The notes: generated by a model from the letters alone, not told the origin. Counted from the stretch's first letter, positions 7,921-17,963 are shown. The stretch is 64,000 nucleotides of DNA from an uncultured Lachnospiraceae bacterium (GCA_946566685.1 CAMNXA010000012.1:26811-90810), one strand, 5' to 3'. A program made the numbers and translations.

Positions 7921-9483
7921 ATGAAAACAAAACAAAATCCTGTTTTATATACGGATTTTCCGGATCCGGATATCATCAGAGTTGGCGGTACGTATTATAT
8001 GGCCAGTACCACAATGCACTTTATGCCGGGTTGCGATATACTGCGCTCTTATGATCTCATGAATTGGGAGTTTGTTTGTCATGCTTATGATATGCTGGAA
8101 GATACTCCCGGGCATCGGTTAGAAGAAGGATCACAGATATATGGGCAGGGAATGTGGGCGCCTTCTTTAAGGTACCACGAAGGTCTTTTTTACATATGTT
8201 TCACGGCAAACGATACGCATAAGACATATATTTTGACGGCGGGTAATCCCGCAGGACCCTGGAAGATTACTAATATTGAAGGATTTTATCATGATAATTC
8301 CCTGTTTTTTGATGATGATGGCAAGGTGTATATTGTCTATGGCAACACGGAATTGTATCTGACGCAGTTAAGTTCGGATTTAAAAGGGCCGCTTGAGGGC
8401 GGACTGCACAGATTGATCGTCCGGGATGAGGGAGAGCTTCATCTTGGTTATGAGGGTTCTCATCTGTATAAAAAAGATGGCAGATATTATCTGTTTACCT
8501 GTCATATTCCGGCGTATGGCACGGAGAGAAAAACGGAGGACTGCTTTATTGCGGATTCTCTGAACGGAGAATTTAGGGGGAAATGTATTATTGATGATGA
8601 TATGGGGTATCACAACCTTGGCGTGGCACAGGGGGGTATGGTGGATACGCCCTGGGGAGACTGGTATTTGTTTATGTTCCATGACAGAGGCGCGCTCGGC
8701 AGGTCGCCTATGGTGATGCCCATGCATTTTGATGAGGAGGGCTATCCGGTCGTTGGGGAAGACGGTAAGGTTCCCCAGTGCGTTTCTGTTAAGAGCAGCA
8801 GACCGGATTATGTATATGCGCCGCTAAACGGGGATGATGATTTCCTATACAAACCGGACAGAAACGGGAGAGTACATTTAAAACCGTTCTGGCAGTTTAA
8901 CCACAATCCCATAGACAGTCTCTGGTCAGTGACGAAACGGCCGGGTGCCCTGCGGATTTATACGGGAGGGCTGTGTGACAGTCCGGTGCTTGCCCATAAT
9001 GTGTTGACGCAGAGAAGCTTTGGGCCGGAAAGCGCGGCCTGGGTGACTGTAGATGGGAGCGGGATGAAGGATGGAGATTATGCAGGAATCAGTGCCTGGA
9101 TAGGTTGTTATGGGGCAATCGCACTGACAAAGGAGGATGGGAAGTATTATCTGGTGATGTATGCGAAACCGGCAATGGATGAAACACTGCATGCGGATTC
9201 GGATTTTCTGGATCCGCCGGTGGTGTATGAGAAGATTCCCATTACTGCACCATGTGTTACCCTGAAAGTACATCTGAACTTTCAGGACAAAGAGGATGAA
9301 GCGGATTTTGCCTATGAGGATGAAGAAAGCTGGAAGCCGCTCGGGATTCGGCAGAAGTTATATTTTAAACTGGATCATTTTACGGGATGCAGGTTTGGGA
9401 TCTTTGTCTATGCCACACAGGAGTCCGGGGGCTGCGCTGATTTTATAAGGTTCAGGTATCAGGTCGGGGGAGATCATGATTAA
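7921..9483 (+). CDS. Glycoside hydrolase family 43 (beta-xylosidase/arabinofuranosidase type)
   Basis: 520 residues from the ATG at 7921, which has GGAGGG 6 bases upstream; the in-frame ATG at 7909 overlaps that ribosome site. The five-bladed propeller domain shows the base aspartate (FPDPD, D15), a second aspartate (HDNSLFFDDDG) and the acid glutamate (YEGSHLYKKDG). The C-terminal third matches the concanavalin-like GH43_C2 domain. There is no signal peptide, so it acts on imported oligosaccharides. The stop overlaps the start of the sensor kinase by 8 bases, which places a catabolic enzyme and its sensor in one transcript. The exact substrate (xylo- versus arabino-) is not decidable. Confidence 0.92.
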   Translation: MKTKQNPVLYTDFPDPDIIRVGGTYYMASTTMHFMPGCDILRSYDLMNWEFVCHAYDMLEDTPGHRLEEGSQIYGQGMWAPSLRYHEGLFYICFTANDTHKTYILTAGNPAGPWKITNIEGFYHDNSLFFDDDGKVYIVYGNTELYLTQLSSDLKGPLEGGLHRLIVRDEGELHLGYEGSHLYKKDGRYYLFTCHIPAYGTERKTEDCFIADSLNGEFRGKCIIDDDMGYHNLGVAQGGMVDTPWGDWYLFMFHDRGALGRSPMVMPMHFDEEGYPVVGEDGKVPQCVSVKSSRPDYVYAPLNGDDDFLYKPDRNGRVHLKPFWQFNHNPIDSLWSVTKRPGALRIYTGGLCDSPVLAHNVLTQRSFGPESAAWVTVDGSGMKDGDYAGISAWIGCYGAIALTKEDGKYYLVMYAKPAMDETLHADSDFLDPPVVYEKIPITAPCVTLKVHLNFQDKEDEADFAYEDEESWKPLGIRQKLYFKLDHFTGCRFGIFVYATQESGGCADFIRFRYQVGGDHD

Positions 9484-11293
9484 ATATCGATCCAAAATAG
9501 ATAGCATAATGAATGACTTTAATATAAAGAAGAAACTGATCATTATATATGTGTTTTGTATGATCTTACCGTTGGTTCTGACAGATAGTGTCATCCTGTA
9601 TATTTTGTATGATGCGGAAAAAAAGGAGCAGATTTATGAGTTTGAGAATATAACGGATGCTGTGAAGTACAGTATGGAATATACATTTGAAGAAGCTGTC
9701 AACGGCATGAATGATGTCTATGTGGACGGAAACATCAATGATTTCTTAAATGAAGAGTATAAGGATGGATATGATTTTTACAGCGCCAGTGTGGAATTAT
9801 CCAGGAAATCGACTTTAGATCTGCTGAAAGGCTATGGGATCTCCAATATTGTTGTATATGCGGATAATGATACCATAGTGAACGGAGGACATTTTTATCG
9901 TCTGTCGGAGATAAAAGATACGGTATGGTATCAGGAATATATGGAATCAGGGAAAAACCTGACCTTTTCCTTATATTATATTGGAGAGTCGGATAGGTCT
10001 GCGACCTCCATGCGGAGAATCTCCCTGGTCAGGCATCTGGATTATTTTAAAAAGGAGGGCTGTGAGAAGATTCTCCGGCTGGATTTGGATTATAACAATG
10101 TGGCCAGAAAACTGATGTTGGCGAATTATGGATATGGCATTTATATATGCCAGGGGGACCGGATTTTATTTTCCAATGAAGGGCATTCCAGCAGTCATGA
10201 GGATTTTTACAGGCTGACCGGAGAAGAACCGATTGCGTATAAGAGGTCTTTTACCATGTATGGGCAGGATATCGATATTCTGGTCATGAAACCACAGAGT
10301 TCTGTGGTCAGGCAGTTAGAAAAGCACATGCCTATGATCATTTTTCTGGTGGTGGCCAACTTATTCTTACCGGTGATCATGGTTTCTACCGTCAATAAAT
10401 CCTTTACTCAGAGGCTTTGGGAACTGGGAACCGCCTTTGACCAGGAACAGGGAGACAGTCTTCAGGGAATAGGGAATGTAAGAGGTAAGGACGAGATCGG
10501 GACTCTGATGCAGAATTATAATCGCATGGTCATAAGAATGAATGATCTGATCCAGCGCGTATACAAAGACAGGCTGGAGAGACAGGAAATAGACCTGGCC
10601 AGACAGAACGCGGAACTTCTGGCATTACATAGTCAGATCAATCCGCACTTCCTCTTTAATGTGCTTGAAAGTATCCGGATGCGCTCAGTTATTCAGGGAG
10701 AAGAAGTGACTGCCCGCATGATAGAGAAGCTGGCCATATTGGAGCGCCAGAATATCAACTGGGCGTCAGATAATATAAAGCTTGCGGAAGAGATGAGCTT
10801 TGTGGAGGCTTATCTGGAATTGCAGCAGTATCGGTTTGGCAATCGCCTGCATTATGAGATTGACCTGCCGGATACATGTGCAGATTATTATATTCCCAAA
10901 CTGACGCTGACCACTTTTGTGGAAAATGCCTGTGTACATGGCATGGAGAAGAAAACATCTGCCTGCTGGATTTATGTGCGGGTTTATCTGAAGGGAGCGC
11001 TTCTGTATATTGAGATAGAAGATACCGGAGGAGGCATGGAAGAGGAACTCGTGATGAAGATGAACGAGAGTATGCGTGCTTGTACGATTGAGGATATCAA
11101 GGAAAATGCACATGTCGGAATCATCAATGCCTGTCTTCGATTAAAGATGTTCACCAGGGGTAACGTGGAGTTCAACTTAGAGAGTGAAAAGGGTATTGGC
11201 ACTTTTATGACAATTCGGGCAGAATCTCAATATCTGCAACTGAAGGAACAGGAAGGATTGTACAATGTTGATGAAAGTGATGTTAGTGGATGA
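9476..11293 (+). CDS. Sensor histidine kinase, YesM type
   Basis: 605 residues. TM1 lies at about residues 20-46, an extracellular sensor region follows at about 47-280, TM2 is IIFLVVANLFLPVIMV, and then come HAMP, the His_kinase (PF06580) segment HSQINPHFLFN with phospho-acceptor His391, and a HATPase domain with FVENACVHG and EDTGGG. This family senses external sugars or their binding proteins. The start ATG (9476) has GGGGGAGA upstream and overlaps the GH43 stop. The response regulator gene overlaps its 3' end by 29 bases. Likely ligand: xylo-oligosaccharides, from context. Confidence 0.93.
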   Translation: MIKYRSKIDSIMNDFNIKKKLIIIYVFCMILPLVLTDSVILYILYDAEKKEQIYEFENITDAVKYSMEYTFEEAVNGMNDVYVDGNINDFLNEEYKDGYDFYSASVELSRKSTLDLLKGYGISNIVVYADNDTIVNGGHFYRLSEIKDTVWYQEYMESGKNLTFSLYYIGESDRSATSMRRISLVRHLDYFKKEGCEKILRLDLDYNNVARKLMLANYGYGIYICQGDRILFSNEGHSSSHEDFYRLTGEEPIAYKRSFTMYGQDIDILVMKPQSSVVRQLEKHMPMIIFLVVANLFLPVIMVSTVNKSFTQRLWELGTAFDQEQGDSLQGIGNVRGKDEIGTLMQNYNRMVIRMNDLIQRVYKDRLERQEIDLARQNAELLALHSQINPHFLFNVLESIRMRSVIQGEEVTARMIEKLAILERQNINWASDNIKLAEEMSFVEAYLELQQYRFGNRLHYEIDLPDTCADYYIPKLTLTTFVENACVHGMEKKTSACWIYVRVYLKGALLYIEIEDTGGGMEEELVMKMNESMRACTIEDIKENAHVGIINACLRLKMFTRGNVEFNLESEKGIGTFMTIRAESQYLQLKEQEGLYNVDESDVSG

Positions 11294-12863
11294 TGAACCT
11301 TTTATATTGCAGGGGTTATCGGTGATCATCGATTGGGAAAAAGAAGGATATGAGATCGTCAAGAAGGCATCTGATGGACAGGAAGCACTGGACTATCTGA
11401 GTGAAAATGAAGTGGATCTGATCATTACAGATATCCGTATGCCGCAGATCAATGGACTGGAGTTATTGGAGAAGGTGCGCAATGAGAATCTTTCTGAAGC
11501 TTATATTATCATTCTGAGCGGATATAATGATTTTAAATATGCACAGGCGGCAATCCGTTATTCCTGTATGGATTATATCTTAAAACCTGTCCAGAAAGAA
11601 CAGCTTCTGGAAAACATCAGGCGAGTGACGAAGAAGCGGGAGAATATGATCCAGGAGGAGATAGACAGCCAGCGGATGCAGCGGGGGTATCTTTTGCAGA
11701 ATATGATGGCCCTGCTGCAAGGGAAGGCAAAGGAGCAGAACCTGTCATATATCAGGGAAAACTTTCACTGTGGTTCGGCGGCGAGGTATCTTCATATCTG
11801 CCTCAATGATCTTTCCGCTCTGGAGGAAATGTCAGATGAAGAAATATCGGAACTGAAAGATCAGGTATATGAGCAGGTGTCCTGTTATCTGCGAGAGGAT
11901 GCGGATCATCTGTTTAAAGATTTCTTTGTCTATGAGGAAGAATATGAAATAGGATTTGTGTACTTTGATTATATGGCAAAAGAGAGGGGCCTTACAGAGG
12001 AAGAGTTTATGAGGGCGCTTCACAGGACGGCACAGGACGGGAGCGAGAAATTGCCGGTGATACTGCTTGTCGGTAAGCGGGTGGAAGATATCAGCAGGAT
12101 TTCCCGCTCCTACAGTTCCGCCTGTGTGCTCCGTTCCTTTAAAGGCTTTCAGGATACGAAGAATATATATTATTATGAAAAGGAAGTGCAGGTAAATCCT
12201 TCTAAGACTGTCCTCTGCAAACAGTCCCTGGACAATCTGGTGATGGCAGTAGACCAGAATGACATCATTTCGATTAACAAGAGTGTGGATGATCTCTTTA
12301 TGGAGATGGACAGACTGGACAGAACCAGAGAGACTGTGACCATGAATCTGAACTGGTTGATTTTTCGGCTGATCAATCTGGCGGCAGAGCAGGATGAATC
12401 GGTCAATCAGGATGAGGTTCTTTCTTATATCAGTGAAAGTGTATCCAAGGAAGAGATTCTTCGGGGCAGCAGGTCACATATGCGTAAGTTTGCCAGTGAA
12501 TTTGCAGAGTATCTGGTGCAGCTTCGTAAGAATGTCTCCAAAGGGATATTGGCGGAGATTGAGAATGAAGTGAAGGAGCATTATGCGGAGAACCTGACGC
12601 TGCGGGAACTGGGACAGAAGTATTATCTTAACAGTTCCTATCTGGGACAGATTTTTCGTAAGCGTTATGGGCAGTCCTTTAAGAATTATCTGAATAATTA
12701 TAGAATCAAAGAGGCGGCATCCCAGCTGATCCGGACAGATAAGAAGGTCAGTCAGATTGCGGAGGATGTAGGGTATCGGGATCTGGACTATTTTATCAGC
12801 CGGTTTATAGAACAGGAAGGCTGTACACCGTCCAGGTATCGTAAGAGCGCGCGGGAAGATTGA
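11265..12863 (+). CDS. Response regulator with AraC-type DNA-binding domain, YesN type
   Basis: 532 residues. The N-terminal receiver domain has acidic D9-D10 and phospho-acceptor D56 (IITDIRMP), with a lysine in YILKPVQ. The middle 270 residues are the variable linker typical of YesN proteins. The last 100 residues carry two helix-turn-helix motifs of the AraC family (LTLRELGQKYYLNSSYLGQIFRK and KKVSQIAEDVGYRDLDYFISRF). The ATG at 11265 has AGGAAGGA upstream. It overlaps the kinase gene and is almost certainly its partner. The likely target is the importer operon directly downstream. Confidence 0.93.
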   Translation: MLMKVMLVDDEPFILQGLSVIIDWEKEGYEIVKKASDGQEALDYLSENEVDLIITDIRMPQINGLELLEKVRNENLSEAYIIILSGYNDFKYAQAAIRYSCMDYILKPVQKEQLLENIRRVTKKRENMIQEEIDSQRMQRGYLLQNMMALLQGKAKEQNLSYIRENFHCGSAARYLHICLNDLSALEEMSDEEISELKDQVYEQVSCYLREDADHLFKDFFVYEEEYEIGFVYFDYMAKERGLTEEEFMRALHRTAQDGSEKLPVILLVGKRVEDISRISRSYSSACVLRSFKGFQDTKNIYYYEKEVQVNPSKTVLCKQSLDNLVMAVDQNDIISINKSVDDLFMEMDRLDRTRETVTMNLNWLIFRLINLAAEQDESVNQDEVLSYISESVSKEEILRGSRSHMRKFASEFAEYLVQLRKNVSKGILAEIENEVKEHYAENLTLRELGQKYYLNSSYLGQIFRKRYGQSFKNYLNNYRIKEAASQLIRTDKKVSQIAEDVGYRDLDYFISRFIEQEGCTPSRYRKSARED

Positions 12864-12914
12864 GCTGCGCTCAATCGCGAGATCCGCTTTGCGGCCTCGG
12901 ATAAGCGGAAGGTC
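12858..12914 (-). repeat. GAA-loop hairpin repeat, copy 2 (inverted orientation)
   Basis: Read on the minus strand this is the same mosaic as copy 1 (CTTCCGCTTATCCGAGGCCG and so on), with CCGC-ttt-GCGG at 12884-12894. A second perfect hairpin, GATTGAGC-tgc-GCTCAATC (12858-12876), includes the response regulator stop codon. Confidence 0.6.
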
Positions 12915-12922
12915 ATATGATT

Positions 12923-12959
12923 ACCCGGGTAAATTCTAACAACTAGAATTTATCCGGGT
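12923..12959 (+). terminator. Terminator after the two-component genes
   Basis: A 16-bp stem with one G-T pair (12923-12938 with 12944-12959) and a 5-base loop is followed by TTCTTTA. It separates the regulator transcript from the importer operon. Confidence 0.7.
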
Positions 12960-12979
12960 TCTTTATAGACTTTATCAGG

Positions 12980-13007
12980 TTGAAGGTTTTCTTAATCGTA
13001 ATAGAAT
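12980..13007 (+). promoter_or_regulatory. Possible promoter of the importer operon
   Basis: TTGAAG (12980-12985) and TAGAAT (13002-13007) are spaced 16 bases. They are imperfect hexamers, which fits a promoter needing the YesN activator. This is a weak call by sequence alone. Confidence 0.3.
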
Positions 13008-13044
13008 TGTAGTATCACAAAAATTCAAGAGGGAGGATGAACGA

Positions 13045-14774
13045 ATGAAATGTAAAAAATTAACAGCACTTTTATTGACAGCAGCAATGACAGCGTCTGT
13101 ACTTGTCGGCTGCGGCGGTGGCCAGGAGAGCACCAGCGGCAGTGCAAGTGGCTCAGAACCCGCAGAAACGCCGGGGGGGGGCAAAATGAGACGGCTGAAT
13201 CAGGTGACAGCGGCAGTAAAGATATTATCGATTTTACGATGTTTATTGCTATGCCGGGTTCAGAGATCAATGACGGCAATGAGATTCAGGAGATTATTGC
13301 ACAGAAGACCGGTGTAAGGGTCAAAGAGACATGGCTTACCGGACAGACAGCAGCAGAAGCAGTGGGAACGATTATCGCAGGAGGAGAGTATCCTGATTTT
13401 ATAGATGGCGGCGATGGACAGATGGCTCTGTATGATGCAGGGGCACTGATTGCCTGGGATGATTATCTTGATAAATATCCGAACTTAAAAGAGATGTATT
13501 CCGATGAGGAGTGGGACAGATTCCGTCAGGCAGATGGTAAGATCTACTGGGCAAATATCTTCCAGAATACATATGGTGAGACCAAAGCAACGACTCACAA
13601 TGACGAAGCATTCTGGATTCAGGCAAAGGTACTTGCATGGGATAATTATCCGAAGATTGAGACTTTGGATCAGTATTTTGATCTGCTGGAGCGTTATGCG
13701 GCAGCAAACCCGACCATGGAAGATGGTACAGAGGTGATCCCTTATACAATCCTCTGTGAGGACTGGAGATATTTCTGTATTGAAAATGCAGGGCAGTTCT
13801 TAGATGGTTATCCGAATGATGGTTCTGTTATTGTTAACACAGACACCATGAAGATTGAAGATTACAATACCAGTGAGACAACTCACAAGTATTTCCAGAA
13901 ATTGAATGAAGAATATCAGAAGGGTATGGTTGACCATGAATTTGCGACCCAGACCTATGATGAATATATTGCAAAACTTTCCACAGGCCGTGTACTTGGT
14001 ATGTGTGACCAGTGGTGGGATTTCGCTTTCACAGTAAATGATGTATTTAAGCAGCAGGGGCTTGATCTTCAGGGCTGCAACTATGTACCTCTCGGACTTA
14101 CGATCGAAGAGGGTATGGATAATATGTGGCATACATATGGTGATACCCAGAACGTGGCAAACGGTGTAGCAATCACCACAAGCTGTAAAGATGTAGACGC
14201 AGCGTTTAAATTCCTGAATGATATTCTGGATCAGGAGATTCATGATCTCAGATTCTGGGGTATTGAAGGTGTAGACTATCTGGTGGATGATGAAGGGCTC
14301 TATTACAGAACCGAGGATATGAGAATGCAGTGTGCTAATACAGAGTATAAGGCTTCTCACTTATGTACTTATTCTTATCTGCCGCAGTACCTTGGAACAA
14401 GCAGAGACGGCAAGAACGCGATGCAGGTTCCTGAGCAGACTTCCGAGTTCTTCAGCGGATTGGCACAGCCTCTGGTAGACTGCTTCAACGCATATGGCGT
14501 GACAACTTATGTGGAAATGATCGGCTCCGTAAACAAAGAGACAGGACCTTGGTTCCCGATGTACTCTTACTCTAATAATATGACAACAGAAACTCCTGGT
14601 GGTGTTGCCTGGGCTAAGATGGGTGAGATTAAGCATGAATGGCTGCCTAAGGTAGTTATGTCTGATTCCTTTGGTACCACATGGGATCAGTACATGAAAG
14701 CATATGAAGAATGTTCACCGCAGGATTTCCTTTCTGAGATGCAGGCGGAGTTAGATCGCAGAGCAGGTAACTAA
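13045..14774 (+). CDS. ABC transporter sugar-binding lipoprotein (LplA-like), frameshifted at a G9 run
   Basis: The gene starts at ATG 13045, with GGGAGG upstream, and encodes a lipoprotein signal with lipobox LVGC (Cys23), then a Gly/Ser-rich linker. The frame breaks at a run of nine G (13173-13181). Reading resumes one frame over at CAAAATGAG (13182) and continues for 530 residues to 14774. Seven or ten G would give one open frame of about 576 residues. The body is an extracellular solute-binding protein (family 1), rich in Trp and Tyr as in oligosaccharide binders. It is followed by LplB- and YtcP-type permeases. The break is either a sequencing or natural slip, or a phase-variable switch. 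Without repair, only a 90-residue product would be made. Confidence 0.85.
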
Positions 14775-14812
14775 TCAACTCATGGAAACAGTAACCTGAG
14801 ATTTTTAATGAA

Positions 14813-14851
14813 GGGACAGCTATATTGCTGTAAGAGCTATGTAGCTGTCCC
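14813..14851 (+). terminator. Intra-operon terminator between binding protein and permease genes
   Basis: A perfect 10-bp stem, GGGACAGCTA (14813-14822) with TAGCTGTCCC (14842-14851), is followed by CTTTTAT. Such partial terminators let the binding protein be made in excess over the permeases. Confidence 0.7.
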
Positions 14852-14891
14852 CTTTTATACGAAAAATCTATGAGCGCAGAGGGAGAAGAGT

Positions 14892-15827
14892 ATGAGTCGG
14901 GGAAGAAAACAAGCAAAACAAAAAATTACATGGAAAGAAGTGAAACGGCAGAAAGTTTTATTGATATGGTCGGCACTTTTTGTTATTTATGGTTTTATTT
15001 TTTACTACCTTCCGTTAGGCGGATGGATCATGGCTTTTCAAAATTATAAACCGAGGGATGGTCTGCTTCATTCTAAGTTTATCGGATTAGATAAGTTTAA
15101 GTTCCTGTTCGGTGATGCCTCCTTTATCAGGGTCATCAGAAATACACTGGCAATGGGTACCATTAATCTGGTAACTTCGTTTATTATGGCAATCCTGTTT
15201 GCCATCCTGCTGAATGAAGTGAGATGGGTGCTGGGAAAGAAAATGGTTCAGACAATTTCTTATCTGCCCCATTTCCTGTCATGGATCATTGTTACCGGTA
15301 TTTTACACGATGCACTATCTTCTACGGGTATCGTCAATGAAGTACTGATGAACTTGGGTATTATTGATAAACAGATTAATTTCTTTGCACATGAAGGTTA
15401 TTTTTGGCCGATTGTAGCATTCTCTAATCTATGGAAAGAGACCGGATGGAACGCGATCATTTATCTGGCGGCAATCACGGCGATTGATCCAAGCCTTTAT
15501 GAAGCGGCTTCCATCGATGGTGCGGGCAGATGGGCCAAGATTAAATATATTACACTTCCGGGTATTAAACCCACCATTATCATATTGCTTCTGATGAATG
15601 TGGGTAATGTCCTGAATGCTGGATTTGAAGTGCAGTACCTGTTAGGAAATGGACTTGTACAGAAGGTATCACAGACGATCGATATCTATGTATTGAACTG
15701 GGGTATCAGCCAGAATGATTATTCACTGGGTACAGCGGCAGGTATCTTCAAGAGTGCAGTCAGTATCGTCCTGATCGTGATTGCCAACCGGATAGCGAAG
15801 CACTCCGGCGAAGAAAGTCTATTCTAA
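14892..15827 (+). CDS. ABC sugar permease, LplB type
   Basis: 311 residues and six predicted membrane spans. The cytoplasmic EAA loop (YEAASIDGAGRWAKIKYITLPGIKPT) is the coupling helix for the ATPase. The N-terminus (WSALFVIYGFIFYYLPLGGWIMAFQNYKP) is characteristic of the LplB/YteP group of complex-oligosaccharide importers. The start ATG has GAGGGAGAAG upstream. It pairs with the next permease. No ATP-binding gene is present in the locus, so a shared MsmK-type ATPase elsewhere in the genome is expected. Confidence 0.93.
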   Translation: MSRGRKQAKQKITWKEVKRQKVLLIWSALFVIYGFIFYYLPLGGWIMAFQNYKPRDGLLHSKFIGLDKFKFLFGDASFIRVIRNTLAMGTINLVTSFIMAILFAILLNEVRWVLGKKMVQTISYLPHFLSWIIVTGILHDALSSTGIVNEVLMNLGIIDKQINFFAHEGYFWPIVAFSNLWKETGWNAIIYLAAITAIDPSLYEAASIDGAGRWAKIKYITLPGIKPTIIILLLMNVGNVLNAGFEVQYLLGNGLVQKVSQTIDIYVLNWGISQNDYSLGTAAGIFKSAVSIVLIVIANRIAKHSGEESLF

Positions 15828-15843
15828 GGGAGGGAGTGTAAAG

Positions 15844-16728
15844 ATGAAGAGAAAGAAAAGTGTTAGTGATTGGATCTTCGTGATATGCAATACCATCTTT
15901 ATGGTGGCCTTTGTTATCATTACGTTATATCCTGTATTGAATACCTTGGCAATTTCTTTTAATGACGGTATTGATGCCGTGCGCGGCGGGATTCATTTGA
16001 TTCCGAGAAAATTTACCTGGCAGAACTATTACACAGTATTACATAAACAGAACATGATCACGGGTGCTTATATCACTGTTTTAAGAACCATAATCGGAAC
16101 CCTATTGGCTCTGGTGACCAATGCCTTACTGGCATTTATTGTGAGCCGGAAGAGATTTTTGTTTAAATCACAGTTATCTTTATTCTGGGTTATTACCATG
16201 TATGTGAACGGCGGTCTGATTCCGGTATTCCTGTTATATAAGAATCTGCATCTGACAGGAACTTTCTGGGTATATGTTGTTCCCGGTGCGGTCAGTGCCT
16301 TCAATATGCTGGTGCTCAGAACTTATATGATCGGTCTGCCAGATTCCCTGGAAGAATCGGCCCAGCTTGACGGGGCTGGATATATGACGATCTTTGTTAA
16401 GATCATCTCTCCGCTGTGTAAACCGGTTTATGCGACTGTAGCCTTGTTTGTAGCAGTAGGACAGTGGAACTCCTGGTTTGATGCAATGCTTTACAATCGT
16501 ATGTCTGACAAGTATACTACATTACAGTATGAGTTGATGAAACTGTTATCTTCTGTCATGCAGCAGAGCGGCAGCGCGGATAGTATGAGGAACTCCGCCA
16601 ACTCCATCACGCCAGCATCCATCAGGGCTGCGGCAACGATCGCAACGATGCTTCCCATCGTGTGCCTGTATCCGTTCCTGCAAAGATACTTTGTGACAGG
16701 ATTGACTATCGGCGGTGTCAAAGAGTAA
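15844..16728 (+). CDS. ABC sugar permease, YtcP type
   Basis: 294 residues and six spans. The EAA loop reads EESAQLDGAGYMTIFVKIISPLCKP, and the C-terminus ends in YPFLQRYFVTGLTIGGVKE, the hallmark of the YtcP/CUT1 second permease. It lies 16 bases after the first permease with a GGGAGGG ribosome site, so the two are co-translated. Together they form the membrane channel for the lipoprotein-bound oligosaccharide. Confidence 0.94.
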   Translation: MKRKKSVSDWIFVICNTIFMVAFVIITLYPVLNTLAISFNDGIDAVRGGIHLIPRKFTWQNYYTVLHKQNMITGAYITVLRTIIGTLLALVTNALLAFIVSRKRFLFKSQLSLFWVITMYVNGGLIPVFLLYKNLHLTGTFWVYVVPGAVSAFNMLVLRTYMIGLPDSLEESAQLDGAGYMTIFVKIISPLCKPVYATVALFVAVGQWNSWFDAMLYNRMSDKYTTLQYELMKLLSSVMQQSGSADSMRNSANSITPASIRAAATIATMLPIVCLYPFLQRYFVTGLTIGGVKE

Positions 16729-16794
16729 CATGATGTATTGACAATGGGTTTTGTACAATCAGATCATAGTCTATAGAAAGGCGGTATTGTCACG

Positions 16795-17943
16795 ATGCAG
16801 TATCGTAATGTATTCAGGGAAATCGGTATTTCGGAAGAGGAGACCACGGCAAGGCTTAAGGAGATAGTGCATACCTTCTTTTATGATGAAGAAGAGAAGG
16901 TGTATCATCCGGTGGGGGATGATATGGCCTATATCGAGGATACGGGAAATATCGATGCGCGCACGGAGGGCATGTCCTACGGGATGATGATGTGTGTGCA
17001 GCTTAACATGAAAGAGGAGTTTGACCGTCTCTGGAAATGGGCTAAGACATATATGTGGATGGACTCCGGGGAGAACGAGGGCTATTTTGCCTGGTCCTGT
17101 GCGCCGGATGGTTCCAAAAATGCTTATGGGCCGGCGCCGGATGGTGAGGAATACTTTGCCATGGCATTATTCTTCGCTTCCCACAGATGGGGAGATGGCG
17201 AAGGGATTTATTGCTATGAGAAAGAGGCAAGAGAGATTCTGTCAGCCTGTCTTCATAAAGGAGAGGCCGGACGTGCAGGAGATCCCATGTGGAACAGGGA
17301 GAATCACCAGATTCTCTTCGTGCCCGGGTCTCCGTTTACAGATCCTTCCTATCACCTGCCGCATTTTTATGCATTATTTGCAAAATGGGCCAATGAGGAG
17401 GATCGGGAGTTTTGGGCGGCGGCAGCCAAAGCCAGCAGAGAGTATCTGGTGGCAGCCTGCCATGCAGACACAGGCATGTCGGCAGAATATGCGAATTTTG
17501 ACGGAACACCGGTCTATACGGAATTTGAATGGGGACAACACGGATATTTTTATTCGGATGCTTATCGTACTGCGGCCAATATTGGACTGGATTACAGCTG
17601 GAACGGAATTGACGAGGGGCAGTGTGCGGCGGCTTTAAGATTACAGCATTTTCTGGGTGTGACCAGAAAAGAGAATCCTTATATGACGTATCGGATTGAC
17701 GGCGAAGTGATCGATCAGCCGGCGCTTCATCCGGTAGGGATGCTGGTGACAACAGCACAGGGGACCCTGGCACTGTCAGAAAGACTGGACGGGGCAGAGT
17801 TGTCTGAGGCGGCAAAGCTGGCGAAGGAGTGGGTAGAACGTTTTTATAAAGAGCCCATGCGCAAAGGTGTGCGCAGGTACTATGATAACTGTCTGTATCT
17901 GTTTGCCTTTCTTGCTTTGTCGGGAAATTACCGTATCTGGTAA
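16795..17943 (+). CDS. GH8 reducing-end xylose-releasing exo-oligoxylanase (Rex)
   Basis: 382 residues, the same size as the characterised Rex enzymes (about 390). The (alpha/alpha)6 GH8 motifs are clear: TEGMSYGMMM with the acid Glu58, and APDGEEYFAMALFFASHRWG with Asp116. Their 58-residue spacing equals that between the acid and the catalytic Asp in Bacillus halodurans Rex (E70 and D128, from memory). There is no signal peptide. Rex removes xylose from the reducing end of short xylo-oligosaccharides, so it fits the cytosolic step after import. The start has AAAGGCGG about 15 bases upstream. A strong hairpin follows the gene. Confidence 0.9.
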   Translation: MQYRNVFREIGISEEETTARLKEIVHTFFYDEEEKVYHPVGDDMAYIEDTGNIDARTEGMSYGMMMCVQLNMKEEFDRLWKWAKTYMWMDSGENEGYFAWSCAPDGSKNAYGPAPDGEEYFAMALFFASHRWGDGEGIYCYEKEAREILSACLHKGEAGRAGDPMWNRENHQILFVPGSPFTDPSYHLPHFYALFAKWANEEDREFWAAAAKASREYLVAACHADTGMSAEYANFDGTPVYTEFEWGQHGYFYSDAYRTAANIGLDYSWNGIDEGQCAAALRLQHFLGVTRKENPYMTYRIDGEVIDQPALHPVGMLVTTAQGTLALSERLDGAELSEAAKLAKEWVERFYKEPMRKGVRRYYDNCLYLFAFLALSGNYRIW

Positions 17944-17963
17944 AATAGCGTATATTTGTAATG

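Noticed and set aside
13045..13317. Separate 90-residue gene
   Set aside because: It is the lipoprotein start of the binding-protein gene, read out of frame after the G9 run.
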